Below, in pieces: positions 31,406 to 42,821 of a stretch of DNA of 64,000 nucleotides (the first letter of the stretch is position 1; every line of letters begins with the position of its first letter). Below the pieces are notes generated by a model. It had not been told where the DNA came from and ran no database searches. It was given only the letters and a program-made list of their open reading frames with translations. The position numbers and the translations under genes are program-made. The stretch is from Lepidonotus clava (Eukaryota; Annelida; Polychaeta; Phyllodocida; Polynoidae): the NCBI GenBank assembly GCA_936440205.1, contig OW387150.1, forward strand, positions 16,280,152 through 16,344,151, in the 5' to 3' direction.

Positions 31406-32109
31406 CATTAAATTGTTGGTTATTCCTACGGAGAGTATCCAGTGTAATCAACCCCCACCCTCACCCAGTATTCTGTAAGTATACGAGGCTGATCATAACC
31501 CTATGCCCCTATAATATGAAGACAGCCATTTGACTCTAGAGTTACCATGGAGTAATGGTCGACAGGGCCTCCAGGGTCAGACCTTGACCTGAAGGTCACT
31601 GACTCCAGGCTAATCAAAGCCTACACATTCAGACTTTTTCTTCCTGTTCTTTTTGCCGGTCACGTTTTCTTTACTAAGTGACCTATTCAAGGACACATGT
31701 CCTTTAAGGTGGAGTTAATATTTTCAGAGATAATGTTACTAATAATGTCTTGTGTCCACTCATCTACTATGATACTTGTATAACTATAGACGTTATGAAG
31801 ATGAAGTAACAGTACTCAAAAATGGGATTAACGAAGCAATAAAATAAAGATAGCGGGGCCGTTCATTAAGTACGTGCGCACCAAGAGGGGTCGGGGGAAA
31901 TGTTTGACGTACGTACGTACTGAATGGACAGACCTAGAGGGTTTTACAAAAGATTAGTTTTGTTTTTTCCTGAAGATGCTTCATCCGAGAAACTAAATTT
32001 ATGTTCATTTTGACACTCTATACTTTAATTGGCAGAATTATTCTAAGTCAGTTTCTACGAGACGTATGATATGCTAGGGTAACTAAGTAGGTTAACGAGA
32101 ACATATTAT
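31406..32109. other. Host DNA with a short MITE remnant
   Basis: No gene seen. Near 31855-31930, GGGGCCGTTCATTAAGTACG on the left is mirrored by ACGTACGTACTGAATGGAC on the right. These look like the joined ends of a MITE, leaving only about 75 bp. Confidence 0.35.
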
Positions 32110-32665
32110 CCCAGCCAACATTCTAATTACGTTCTGGATTGGTTCTTGTTACATCACACTGTCAGGTTATAGCGACGTTCTTTTGATGACTCCCAATTAC
32201 ATAGCTGCAACCAACTGTTGCGACGTGACATTGTGACATCCTGACCACTTTTGTGTCACATTATTTGGATGTCGCAATAACATTCTGTTTAGGTTAGGGT
32301 GACACCTAACCTAAAAAGATGGTTACAGTAACCTTCTTTTTAGGTAAGGTTAAAACCTGGCATAATCAGAACATAACAATAATGTTCTGTTTAGATAAGG
32401 TTGGGGCCTCCCCTGGTCAGGAGGTGACAACAATGTTCTGTTTAAGTCAGGTCTAGACCTCACCTAATCAGAATGTCACAATGACATTCTATTTTAATTT
32501 GATCTTGACCTAACCTCACCAGAACGTTATGATAACATTCTGTTTTTATTAGGTCACAACCTCACAGAAAAATAATGTAACAGTTACGTGACATTTTAGT
32601 TAGTAACAGACAAACCAAAAAAGTGTGGTCGCATAACGTGACCGTTACGTCACACCTTGGCTGGG
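32110..32665. mobile_element. MITE-like unit with internal tandem repeats, 556 bp
   Basis: Ends read CCCAGCCAA in inverted orientation. The interior (about 32275-32560) has around five imperfect copies of a roughly 60-bp unit with the core CATTCTGTTT or TGTTCTGTTT plus an AGGT...ACCT palindrome. There is no ORF. AT at both edges could be a 2-bp duplication. Confidence 0.5.
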
Positions 32666-34440
32666 ATGGTATGATGTCAAAGGGATCTTACACTATTTTG
32701 CATGTAGATAGTGTATGCTGTTTTTTCATGTAACGCCCATGGAAAATGATAATCTCAAGCCTTCACTTTAATTTTAATGCCATTCATAGAAGTATTATAT
32801 GTGAGTTTTCCCTTTTTCTTAACGGGGTCCTTAACCCCATTAGCCCTATTGCTTATTTGGACCAACCCCCTTGCCACACATTTCTGAAATCTTGCATCCG
32901 TTCCTGAATATCCTCTCACCATTCAGTTCATTCACTGTATTACTGTAACGGTATGTACGTATGGTAAAACATTGTGCAACGTAGACAACCGCACCTAAAG
33001 GTAAACGAAATCTCATATGGTGATGAACGTTTTCTAGTCACACATATTCAAATGCATCAGTGCAATATACATGTAATAACTGTGAGAGAAAGTGTGATGT
33101 AGCTGGTGCTGCATCTCCTTGTATGCCCGATCCCTGCATGAAGGCTTCTCACACATTGTGTTACCCTACCCTGTCTCTGGAGGGGTGACATGAGGTCCTC
33201 CAGCTGCTGTGAGTGATGGTATCTGGGGGCCTCGTGTCGACAGGATGACACCTGTCCAACCACCACTCCTGGGCGCCTAAGCACTGGACTATACCCTTTA
33301 GGCGTGTTCCGCCATTCTATTCATTTGTCTGCCAGTTGTTTGTTAACAGGAGGCGAATAAATATCGCTCCTCTTTTATTATTTAGGCTTCAATGATTAGT
33401 CTGTGGGTTCATTACTATGAAAATATTTAATGTAAACAGGTGGTCATCAAATCATATATCAATTAGAATTAAATACAGGTGATTTATTTGACCGAAACTA
33501 GTATCATGTAGATGTTCTCAAATATTTTCTTGTCTAGTTTCGGTCGATTATACAATTAAATATACCCATTCTTCATAATTTATTGGCTGACTATTTTGGA
33601 GTTTATGTAAGAAAACCAATGGTATTATATTAATTTTCGTACATCAACTTGCACTTCGGTAACGTCGCTAAATAGACCTCGTAGGTTCTGATTTTATAAG
33701 TTGAGAAATACCATCCATGTTATTGCATACTACATGTTCTTAGTTCTTGGTAGAGACCACCTGTGTTCATTGTATAGACGTTTCTAGGAATTGATACAAA
33801 CATGTTTCGTAAATGAGTACACAATAAATAATGCACACTTGGTTACTGCTGGGGTATTTGGGTTTGAGTCTGTAAGGGTACCTAGGAGCTGACACTAATA
33901 GTTGCTTATAAGTCATATCTCATTATACACCCCTATTATGATGCAGTTAGCTTAATACTTTATCACCGCTCTTTATCATTATTCTACCATATATACCTAT
34001 GCGTACATTATTAAAACAAACAAATAACGAAGTTGCGCCAAGGCAATACACCTATGTAGGGGACACTTTTCAAGGTCATCTAGGCATATAAGAAGACTTC
34101 GGGAAAATGTCAAAATAATTATGACGAAAAGAAAGATAACCAATCCTACGCCTAGAATAAGAACCAGTAGACATTAAGATATCCATTATATTTTCTATGA
34201 CCTTCATTACATTTCTTCCTTACATTTTTCCCACATCCTTGATAGAACACGGAAGGTCATATAGATAGAACTTTGTTAGATAAATGTCAAGAACTGAGCA
34301 GGCGGGGATGAGACCTAAATATGACACAAAGGATAATGTCGCATAGGTCAACACGACATTTGTTTTCCCCATGCCCCTCTTTGCCCTACATCTCCCGACC
34401 CTCCTTCCTCCAGTGTCATACACCTTGACCGGGCTGGGGA
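32666..34440. other. Host DNA, no gene seen
   Basis: AT-rich. A small inverted repeat, GACCGAAACTAG and its complement, lies at about 33489-33545. ORFs here are short and match nothing. Confidence 0.4.
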
Positions 34441-34800
34441 GGTGACTCTTGTCACGTGACCTTGGTGACCAGGCTGACCTATTTATTGATCAGACCCTGG
34501 AGGTGCTCTCTGTGAGTGGGTCTTTTACTGCTCGGAGCAGCTCCTCCTGGGGGCCTATTGTCCACCGCGGAGGGCTCCGACAAACTGACAACTGCCTCGG
34601 TAATTCGCCCCGCCGTCAATGTAGCCTTCCGCGGGGGACTCCTCAATGGGACTACTTTCAAGACCTGCCCCTCACACACCCCACTCCATCGATTTCCTAC
34701 GCTAAGGGAACAAATAGTCCGTCTTTCAGGGTTAAAAAATTCAGACGTTCAAACAGAAGCCTAAGGCGGGGCCCCGGGTCCTTTCCAGCCCGGCCCTGAC
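34441..34800. promoter_or_regulatory. Candidate regulatory module with CLEAR motif
   Basis: GTCACGTGAC (34451-34460) is the perfect palindromic site of MITF/TFEB-type factors. It is followed by TTGGTGACC and TGACCT, which resemble nuclear-receptor half-sites. GAGCAGCTC occurs at 34535-34543. The patch is GC-richer than its surroundings. ORFs through it do not resemble known proteins. Confidence 0.3.
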
Positions 34801-37060
34801 TTCCTGATTAGCCGGGTAAACTCTTGGGTTTACCGTTTGACAGGAAATATTGACTTTAATCCCAGAGAAGGCACTGAGGCAGACCGCCACCTACGAGTAG
34901 ATAGCAGAAAGAAAGTCAAATATATAGCCTCTGGTAGAGCGAGGGTGCAACACCTCTCTAGATGTATCCACGGAATTATTCATAAATAAAAGCTAGAACA
35001 TGGTAATTTTGTTTCAAGAGGAGTTGATTCAGACAACAAAAAAGGTTAACATAGAAAATCATATTATGAATCATGAACTGCTTTTGTTCACAACCCCACT
35101 CCCTCAACAACATCTCTGTTTCCCCTTAGAAAAAATAATACAGCCTTTTAGAATGGTTATATCAATTATGTTTTACTATTGAAACCCAGCAGACTGATTT
35201 TCGGGAGTATTTCTTAATCGTTTTATTAATTAATTTCATATAGTCGACACATCCTAGAGTACTTTATGAAAGAAAATAATAGCTATTCATTTTCAATCAG
35301 TTGCATAGAATGAGCTGTGCTCCATATTGGATGGTGTACACGGCGTGGGGGGAGGGGGCGTAGGTATTACTGGTTAGGCGTTGCATTACATTGAATGTTT
35401 GTGTATGTATTGAGCCTCGCGTTTAGTTTCATATCTTCATCTCACAAAGGGTAGTATATTACGCAATTCGTTGACAAGTTCTTAAAGTGTTGCCGCTTTA
35501 CTATACCCGTATTCCGGAAAGGGTCCGCCAAAAGTATCAGTACTACAAACTTCCCCGATTGGCTATCTCCAGGGTTAATTTTCGATTGACTGTATACATT
35601 TCACACACACACAAATTGTGATAATGATTTATTACATTATAAGTACATGTAGTAGAAGTGCGGGGTCCGCCTTTGACTTGCAACATCAATATTTAGGCTT
35701 CGATGCTTTAAGCGACCTTGTATTCTGTTTTTTTCAAGTAATTCGTACAACTTTGGTTTGGTGCATTACTGGCAATTTTTCTACAACTCACCCTATCACG
35801 GATAGCCAATTTCTTGATTTTTACCTGCAGGTTAGCCTGGATCAGGGTGCACACTGGGTAATATGTTGACAAATTACAGGGCTTTAGCATAGGAATTTGC
35901 ATTTAATCATGTTAAGTACTTTTTCTGAGTGGGCATGAAGAAACCTAGTGATCATTACATTTTACACTTGTATCCATATAGATTACATTTTTATTTCAAA
36001 ATAAATTCATTATAGGTGGAGATATCACAAGTATTCATGCATTTTCTATAGTTTTACTGGCAAAAACCAGGGGTTTTGTCACCAAAATTGGTCAAAAGTA
36101 GCATGCAGGTACTTAAAATACTATATAATCTATCCGTGGTTGGGTGAGTTGTTGATTAGTTATTAAAGGTGAATGTTTTGATAATATCTTTAAAAGTTGA
36201 CATTGCTACCGCTGTCAAGGAGTAAGTAACCATATTGGTAACAAAATATGCTCGATTATGTCGCATTTACAAAGGCGAAGGCTTCTTAGTAACGGCTCAT
36301 TTTCATATTTCCGACTGCATTTCACAAAATGTCAACCGTCAATGTTTGCAATAAATACTGGCTAAGTATAGAAGGTAACGGATTGACACTTTAAATTAAA
36401 GTGACAAAGCATAGGGAGCGCTGAAATATCACCCAAACTTTTAATTTTGAATAACTGTCTATATTTCAGGAGAATTCAACCATCATATCGATACTATAAT
36501 ATTCCTCATATTCCTTAAAAAAATCGAACAACTAATATATATGTTTACTCTGGTAAATGTTTGTAGCCTTTATTACAAAAACCCGTGGACTTTCTGATTC
36601 AACACCATTAAAACTAATTATTCAACCTGTGAATTTCCACCAGGTTTAAATTAACACGTTGAATTTACACTGTTAATTTATGATATACCTAGTCTAATTT
36701 ACGGTAGAATCCAATTCTGGTGAAGGATGTAATAATCCGAAACATATTGATTCGACCATGATTTTAATGTCACAATAAATATCAAATCTACACCAAGCCG
36801 TCATCGAGTTGGATGTATTTTACACAATGATACTATAATGATACTTTGACTATACAGTCATGAGTATTAATGTAAAAAGCTTTAAGCATCAGTGAGGATA
36901 CTTTCACATATGTATGCTTCCAGTTCCCAAAATGTTAACCTTCAATGTTCAATCAATAGTTGCAAAGTATAGGAAATTAACCCCTTTGAATGAAACTCAC
37001 ACAACCTGTAGGCATTGTAAGTGACCGGGCAGTTTTGGGTCTTTGAGCGATTGGAATACC
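34801..37060. other. Host DNA, no gene seen
   Basis: AT-rich. Two segments near 36310-36375 and 36905-36975 resemble each other (AAAATGT(C/T)AACC(G/T)TCAATG core), so an old repeat may be present. No coding sequence was recognised. Confidence 0.35.
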
Positions 37061-37079
37061 ACTAAGTTGGGTCCATCTG

Positions 37080-37330
37080 CTGGTGGTCACGTGGGCCTGA
37101 GGGTTCGATTAGCATGCGACACAGTTCCAAACAGAACCGGAAACGCCACGTGTGAACCGGAAGTGGCTGAGTGGGTGTAACCATGGCGACGACTGAGGTT
37201 CTGACGTGGCCGCCGACCACGTGGTCATCCATCATTGGTTTCCATTGGCCAAGGGCGTGGTTGTCATACCAACCAACCAAAACGCCTGTTTCTTCTTCGC
37301 TCCCACTCCACAGGACCGCCATATTTAGGT
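37080..37330. promoter_or_regulatory. Candidate TATA-less promoter
   Basis: A compact GC-rich patch with three CACGTG boxes (37088, 37147, 37218), a perfect ETS/GABP site ACCGGAAGTG (37156-37165), the X-box-like GTAACCATGGCGAC (37177-37190), two ATTGG (CCAAT) boxes near 37234-37250, and CCGCCATATT (YY1 like) near 37316. This set is typical of animal housekeeping or bidirectional promoters. Neither flank shows a confident exon. Confidence 0.4.
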
Positions 37331-39970
37331 TTTTGGGATTGCTTAAGTCGTCCTGCTATGCAATTGGATGATGACTAACAACAAAAGAACTGATTATGAA
37401 CTGTTTTGAGGCAATCAGGTTTTATTATTGTGAGTATTACTGTCAGCTTGGATACTTTCAATGTTATTAGAATGATATTGGTATGTTATTTCAATGTTAA
37501 AAAGTTATCAGGTTGTAATCGCGTTCGGGATGAGCCTTAAAGATCTAATCGAAATTGTGTATGTTTCTTCCATACCTAGAATCTGTACTATCAAAATGTA
37601 CTCTGAATAGCCATTGTTGTAACTGGCTACTGCTGTTTCTGTATGTATTGTTCCGACCTTCCCCGATGATAGGGGAGACCCAGCAGCTGCTCTCTTGGCT
37701 TTCCCTGGCCTAGGGGAGGTCTTCCAAAGTAAGGATCTCCTCTGTTTTCCATATAGATCTAGTGGCCTTTGTCTTCACTCTATCTTAACAGTTTTCTACA
37801 GAGGAATTTACTGGATTGTTACCCTGTGTAGGTAGTCTAGCTTCTCATGGAGAATTGATTTTAATAGGAGTTTGTGAGTTTTATTGCACTTAAACTGGTT
37901 GGTGTTAGTCTATCTTGTGTTTATGTGAGTGGCCCAAAGGACAGATTTTGCTGCCTGAGTCTGTCATCTCCGTAACCTTTATCTGTGGTAACTTCCAGGC
38001 AATGGGCTTTATGGGCAGGCCTTAGGAGGTTTCATTACGTGGTTTATTCCCCATTTAACTGTTAGGTCACTCACTTACCATGAGGCCAGGCTTTTGATTT
38101 AACTGTTGTCCCATTTTATTTGATACTTTAAGGGATGGACTTTTAAGACCGATTCTATATTACACCCATATTCGACCTTGATAATCTGGTGTGTAGTCTA
38201 ACTGTATTTGGAGAAATTTTAGAAGGGGTCCAGGAGATTGGACGCCCATTCCACCTTCTTTTTAGTACTTATCCTGCAGGCTAACTCCTTGTTCGGAAAT
38301 ACTGAATCTGGCCTTGCTGTTTTACGCTTGGCGCCAATAAAACTTTAAGACTTTTCCCGACTTAATGCAACACAAATGAACGTTTGGCCTGTTATGCTGC
38401 ATGCCTGTAACGGGACATCCTTAGTTTGGTTTATCCTTTTGTTGAGTGTTGGCTGAGACCTGGTGTAACAGTGTGAAGGCATCACCAGTCGAATTCTTGT
38501 AAATATCCCCCAGTTTGTTGGCTACCGAGATGGTTTCTTTTTATATTTTACTCCGTATGTTATCCGAAGAACATTGTTCTGTCCCTAAATAAGTAATTCA
38601 TGAGATGTCTCCCATAGACTCCTCTGTTAGATGCGGAGACAGTAGAGGGTTCATCCATTCTATATGCAAGGCGTATAGGGCCGGCTTTTGACGAGTGTCT
38701 ATGTTAAGATCCAATTGACACATGCCGACTTTGCTGCCATTATTTTTAGAATCTGCAGGGGTAATGCAGGCAAAGTAAAGTTATGATTAATGTGAACCAT
38801 TAAAATGGATTATATGGAATCCATGATTCTATATGCAATATTGTAGGTAAGAGAACAACCAAGTACATGTAATAGTAAATCAGTATCGTCGAAACCGACC
38901 TGTTGAGTAAAACCTTGAGCGTTCATTTCCTAAATTTTAATTCGACATTAGACACCATCCCATCAAAGTCCCCAGCGTGTGCCAAGGAGACAAAAACATT
39001 TCGAGGTTGAACTTGAGGACAAATAATTCTTTATATCAAAGAACGACCATTTTGTTCATAATCCAGTGAAAATTACCGATTGTGAACTCATATATCCGTT
39101 TTATAATTGACAATTTATTCAAAGAATGTGAAAATAATTCTCTCTATATTCTTGGGGCAAACATCAGTATTGGGCCATTAAGGATTTTCCCGGTCCCTTT
39201 GGATTTTACTTGGCGCTTTTAATCTTCCACCGGTGACTTCGTTGGTGGATCATCTATATTAGATCATAAGAAAAACTTAGGAGGATTTGTCTCAATTTTC
39301 GGTTGACCATGAACTATAATTTGATTAAACCAGAACATGGGCTGCTCGGATGACCCTACTCCAAAGTAATCAGGAACCGTGGTTAAAAAGAACAGTTACG
39401 TCAGAGCTAGATACCTTGGTCCCTAATCAAATTAGATTAGATTCACGATTTTTGTAAGGGTCATGGATGACAATTAGACAACGAGAACACTCTCCCGAAT
39501 CTTTCCGCATATGAATAGGAGTATACTTATTGATAGACATCAATTGGCTGGTAAAACACACGCACACATTCACACACAATGTTTTCAATGTTTGGCTTAA
39601 AGACAAAACAGTTCAATCAAGAAACTCTGATTATACTCTATGCTAAATCTGCCTACATCGTGTAAATGGGGGTTATAGCTGAGGTTAGCAGCAAGGTTCT
39701 GCGAACTGGTGAGATATGGCGAACAGGGCTAAAAAGTCCCTTGAAAAAGGAAGCCTGTTCTCTGCTTGCATAGCTTTATTTATGGTAAGTTCATAACTAG
39801 TGGCAACTGTCCCTCATGCATAATTATGTATCCTGCCATTAGGGTTATGCTTTAGCACAACTGTTTTTTTAACATACATCCCTCTAGGTCAGCACATAGG
39901 AAAACATTTCTGGGTACAACATAAATGTGCTGATAATTCAGAAGTAAAACACTGCAAGTAGACATACATG
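37331..39970. other. Host DNA, possible transcribed but non-coding region
   Basis: Moderate GC, no long ORF and no clear repeat. It may be intron or UTR linked to the promoter patch on its left, but I see no decisive splice signals. Confidence 0.3.
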
Positions 39971-39972
39971 TG

Positions 39973-40144
39973 TCGGTGGGAAACAATGGCCCATGGTTAT
40001 CTGAGAAATGCTTTCCTATAAAACAAACACATATACAGTTGCAGGTCTTCAATGAAATCGGGCATACTTGTAGGTGGCTAAAATGGGCCATGGCTATCTG
40101 AAAAATACATTCCTATGAAACAAATGCAGTTAGAACTCTGCATG
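39973..40144. repeat. Tandem duplication, two copies of about 72 bp
   Basis: Segments 39973-40044 and 40072-40144 share TGG(C/G)CCATGG(T/C)TATCTGA and following sequence at about 80 percent by eye. They lie just before a GC-rich patch. Confidence 0.55.
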
Positions 40145-40880
40145 TTGTTATAGACTCTTTCCATGCAGGCCGCGCCGGGGCGGCGGTACCCAATGCCAAC
40201 TGGCCCCTGCCCCACCCCACCCCACCCCGACATCCCCGCCGCAGTACGCACCTGCCCCCTGCCGGCCAAATCACGCAACGCGGCCCGCCAATTATTATTG
40301 GCATCGAACGCTGACGCTTGGAAGCGTCAGTCGGCGCGAACTGACGCTTGGCGGAGGACGCCCGGAGCCCGACGCCTGACGCCCCGCGTCAACCCAACGC
40401 GCCAGGTCCCTGCTGACTACTAGAGGGAACGTCCCAAGCAGACGCCGACTACAGAACGTTCACTGATGCTCCGAGCGCGTATGTCTACTCTGCTGGAGCA
40501 GGACTAGTGGAGTTAATCCTATTGCTCGCCGCTGTCTGTGAGCAGGTCTGTGTTTGTAAGCAGAGGGGAGTTGCTCGCGCTGAAGTGCTCTCTTTGATGT
40601 TCCCTGCTCGTTCCTGGACACACATGCTTGCACCCGCCGTTGCGCTTCACTTGCGAAAATCACCTAGGATTGCATGGCATTGAGGTATTCTCTGTGAGTC
40701 GCTTCGTGGGTTGGTGTGAGTTACTGTGAGTTGCTCAGGGTAGGAGACGGTGGCCGGTGAGGCGCTGCCCGGGTCGGTACGAGGACGGCCGGGAGTGGGA
40801 TCTGAGCCTGCCGGGAGTCACTCAACACTGCCTCCCGGGACCTCCAGGGACACAGCGTCACGCCTCATCGGGCACAGTAC
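40145..40880. promoter_or_regulatory. CpG-rich island
   Basis: GC and CpG rise sharply at 40165-40460 and again at 40735-40870. A perfect hairpin CTGACGCTT-GG-AAGCGTCAG lies at 40311-40330, with CTGACGCTT again at 40340. CCCCACCCCACCCCACCCC is an SP1/KLF-type run. It could be an unmethylated CpG island or enhancer. No exon is evident. Confidence 0.35.
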
Positions 40881-41019
40881 ACTTTAAATCAATTGGCCCA
40901 AATGCATAAATTATACAACATTTTTATTACTAAATCACCTGTGATTATATGGACCTATTATCCCTATACAAACTAAAGATAATTTTTTATTGATTTTATT
41001 CAATATTAACGTTATCTGG

Positions 41020-41300
41020 AGTAGTTTCCCAACTTGAGCTGCTCGGGGCAGCTTGTTTTCCTTCTGAGCTGCTCATTTCTCGGCTTTCTGCGCCTTGCAC
41101 CGGTTGACTTAGCTGTAACCACCACACTCCCCGCACCCCATACACCTGTCGCCTTCCCCTCTCCTCTGAGACAAAGAGAGTGATTTCGGCGGGGACCAAA
41201 GCCTTGTTCCGACAACCGTCTGTCGCCCGACAAGGGTCAGGATAATTGGAGTGGCTCCTGATCAAAGGACGAGCAGCTCGCCAGCTGAATGTCAGCTCAC
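41020..41300. promoter_or_regulatory. Patch with three GAGC(A/T)GCTC words
   Basis: GAGCTGCTC at 41036-41044 and 41066-41074, and its complement GAGCAGCTC at 41271-41279. Further copies lie at 42568-42576 and 45141-45149. The patch is GC-richer than its flanks. The binding factor, if any, is unknown. Confidence 0.25.
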
Positions 41301-42329
41301 CATTACAGCCACCGAGCAGGTTCGAGTAATAGACAGAGAGGTCATCTGTGCAGAGAGCACTTCATAAAACGACCATCATCGAGTCGCCACTCTTCATTTT
41401 CTCTGATATTGCATCAAGGATAACTCCCTTGGGAATAAATGAAGTAGGTATCATAAAGACATAATAAAGTCGGAATGACAGGAGTAAGAAACTATTGGAT
41501 CAAAGAGAGAGCTGTTGCTGGACTTGTGAAGAGATTAGTACGTTTTATATGACGCTTTGAAGACGGCATTAACGAATTATAGGATTACACGACATTGTTA
41601 TTCAATTATTTTGACACTCGGGGAATCCTGTATAGGTACTGAAGTCACAATCCGTTTGCATTAGTGCTAGTTCCTGTTATTTAGTAACAGCTTATTAAAG
41701 GGCCCCATAGGGATATATCAGAGGAAGTTATCACCACACCTTTAGCAATGCCATATCTATACAGGCGTCTCCATAATATGCCATCATAGCTATATTAAAG
41801 GTGAGACAGGTGCATGCCTGGAGGCAGTCCCACGCACACAGGAGGAATTGGCACCTGTATCTACCACATACCTGAAACCCCAACCAACTTTTTCCCTGAA
41901 GCTAGTGACTGGTAAGCCACACGGTTTCCGATACGACTCCGCCTCGTATCAGCGGCCAAGTGACGTATTTGTGGACAGATTATCGCTAGATAAACGCGGA
42001 TTACAGTAGGACCAACACTGGGGGCCGAGAGGGTCAACAGAGTGCTGTGGACAGGAGCTAGAGGATACCTCCAGTGGGTTACCGATCCATACAACGTCGT
42101 TAGGCTAGGTGGACAAACCTCCTGGTGAAACCGATATACCACGACAGGCTGGACTGCGCCGCTGTGATAGGTGCACTTCGGAGTAGAGGGAATTAACGAG
42201 AAGCCTCGTAAAAAGAAGGACCTGACTTATTTGTGTTTCTCTGCCCTTAAAGGTCAGGGGAGGTGACAGAGGGACAAGGTACTCGTTATAGACGAGTACG
42301 TGGGCCGGACACCGCCCCACCCCAACTAG

Positions 42330-42821
42330 GGCATCCATAAATCCAATGGCGGCGGTTGACCGACGGGCAACTTAGCCTGCCCCCCTCGTCGCCGTCATCG
42401 TCGTCGGCGCGCGGGAAGTAGAGGCGGAAAGGATTACTATTCGGCGGCCGACATAAAGCGGAAGCGATTCGCCGGCCGCCTTGGCCTGGTGCTTGTAATA
42501 AAAAGCGGGACCGGGTCTGGGTAAAAGGTGGATTTGGCCTCTGTGGGATTAGCTCCGGCTGTTATATGAGCTGCTCAGTTCATAAGCCGAGCAACTACTG
42601 AGCAACTGGACGAGTCAAAAGGGGCGGCGCCCTGAAAACATGCTGGATGGCAGCCCAAGCCCCTAATGCTGATCTACTCCGAGCTTACCTGCATTCATAA
42701 AGCATACAAAGCTGGATAAATCCTCTGAATTATACAAAACATACACTGTCGGACCCAAGCCTCGCTTCACGCTGCCAGACGCCTAGAAAAAAAGGACAAC
42801 GTACTATTTCACCTACAGAAG
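42330..42821 (+). other. Candidate CpG-rich first exon ending at a splice donor
   Basis: CpG-rich at 42340-42490, including the inverted words GGCGGCCG and CGGCCGCC (42443-42480). Downstream, AAG|GTAAGT at 42819-42827 is a perfect 5' splice site. The stretch before it holds only two short ORFs, of 8 and 17 codons, so it would be a 5' UTR exon. A TAATAAAA word near 42497 could act as a weak TATA box. No coding exon downstream was recognised. This is an inference from composition and one splice motif. Confidence 0.25.
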
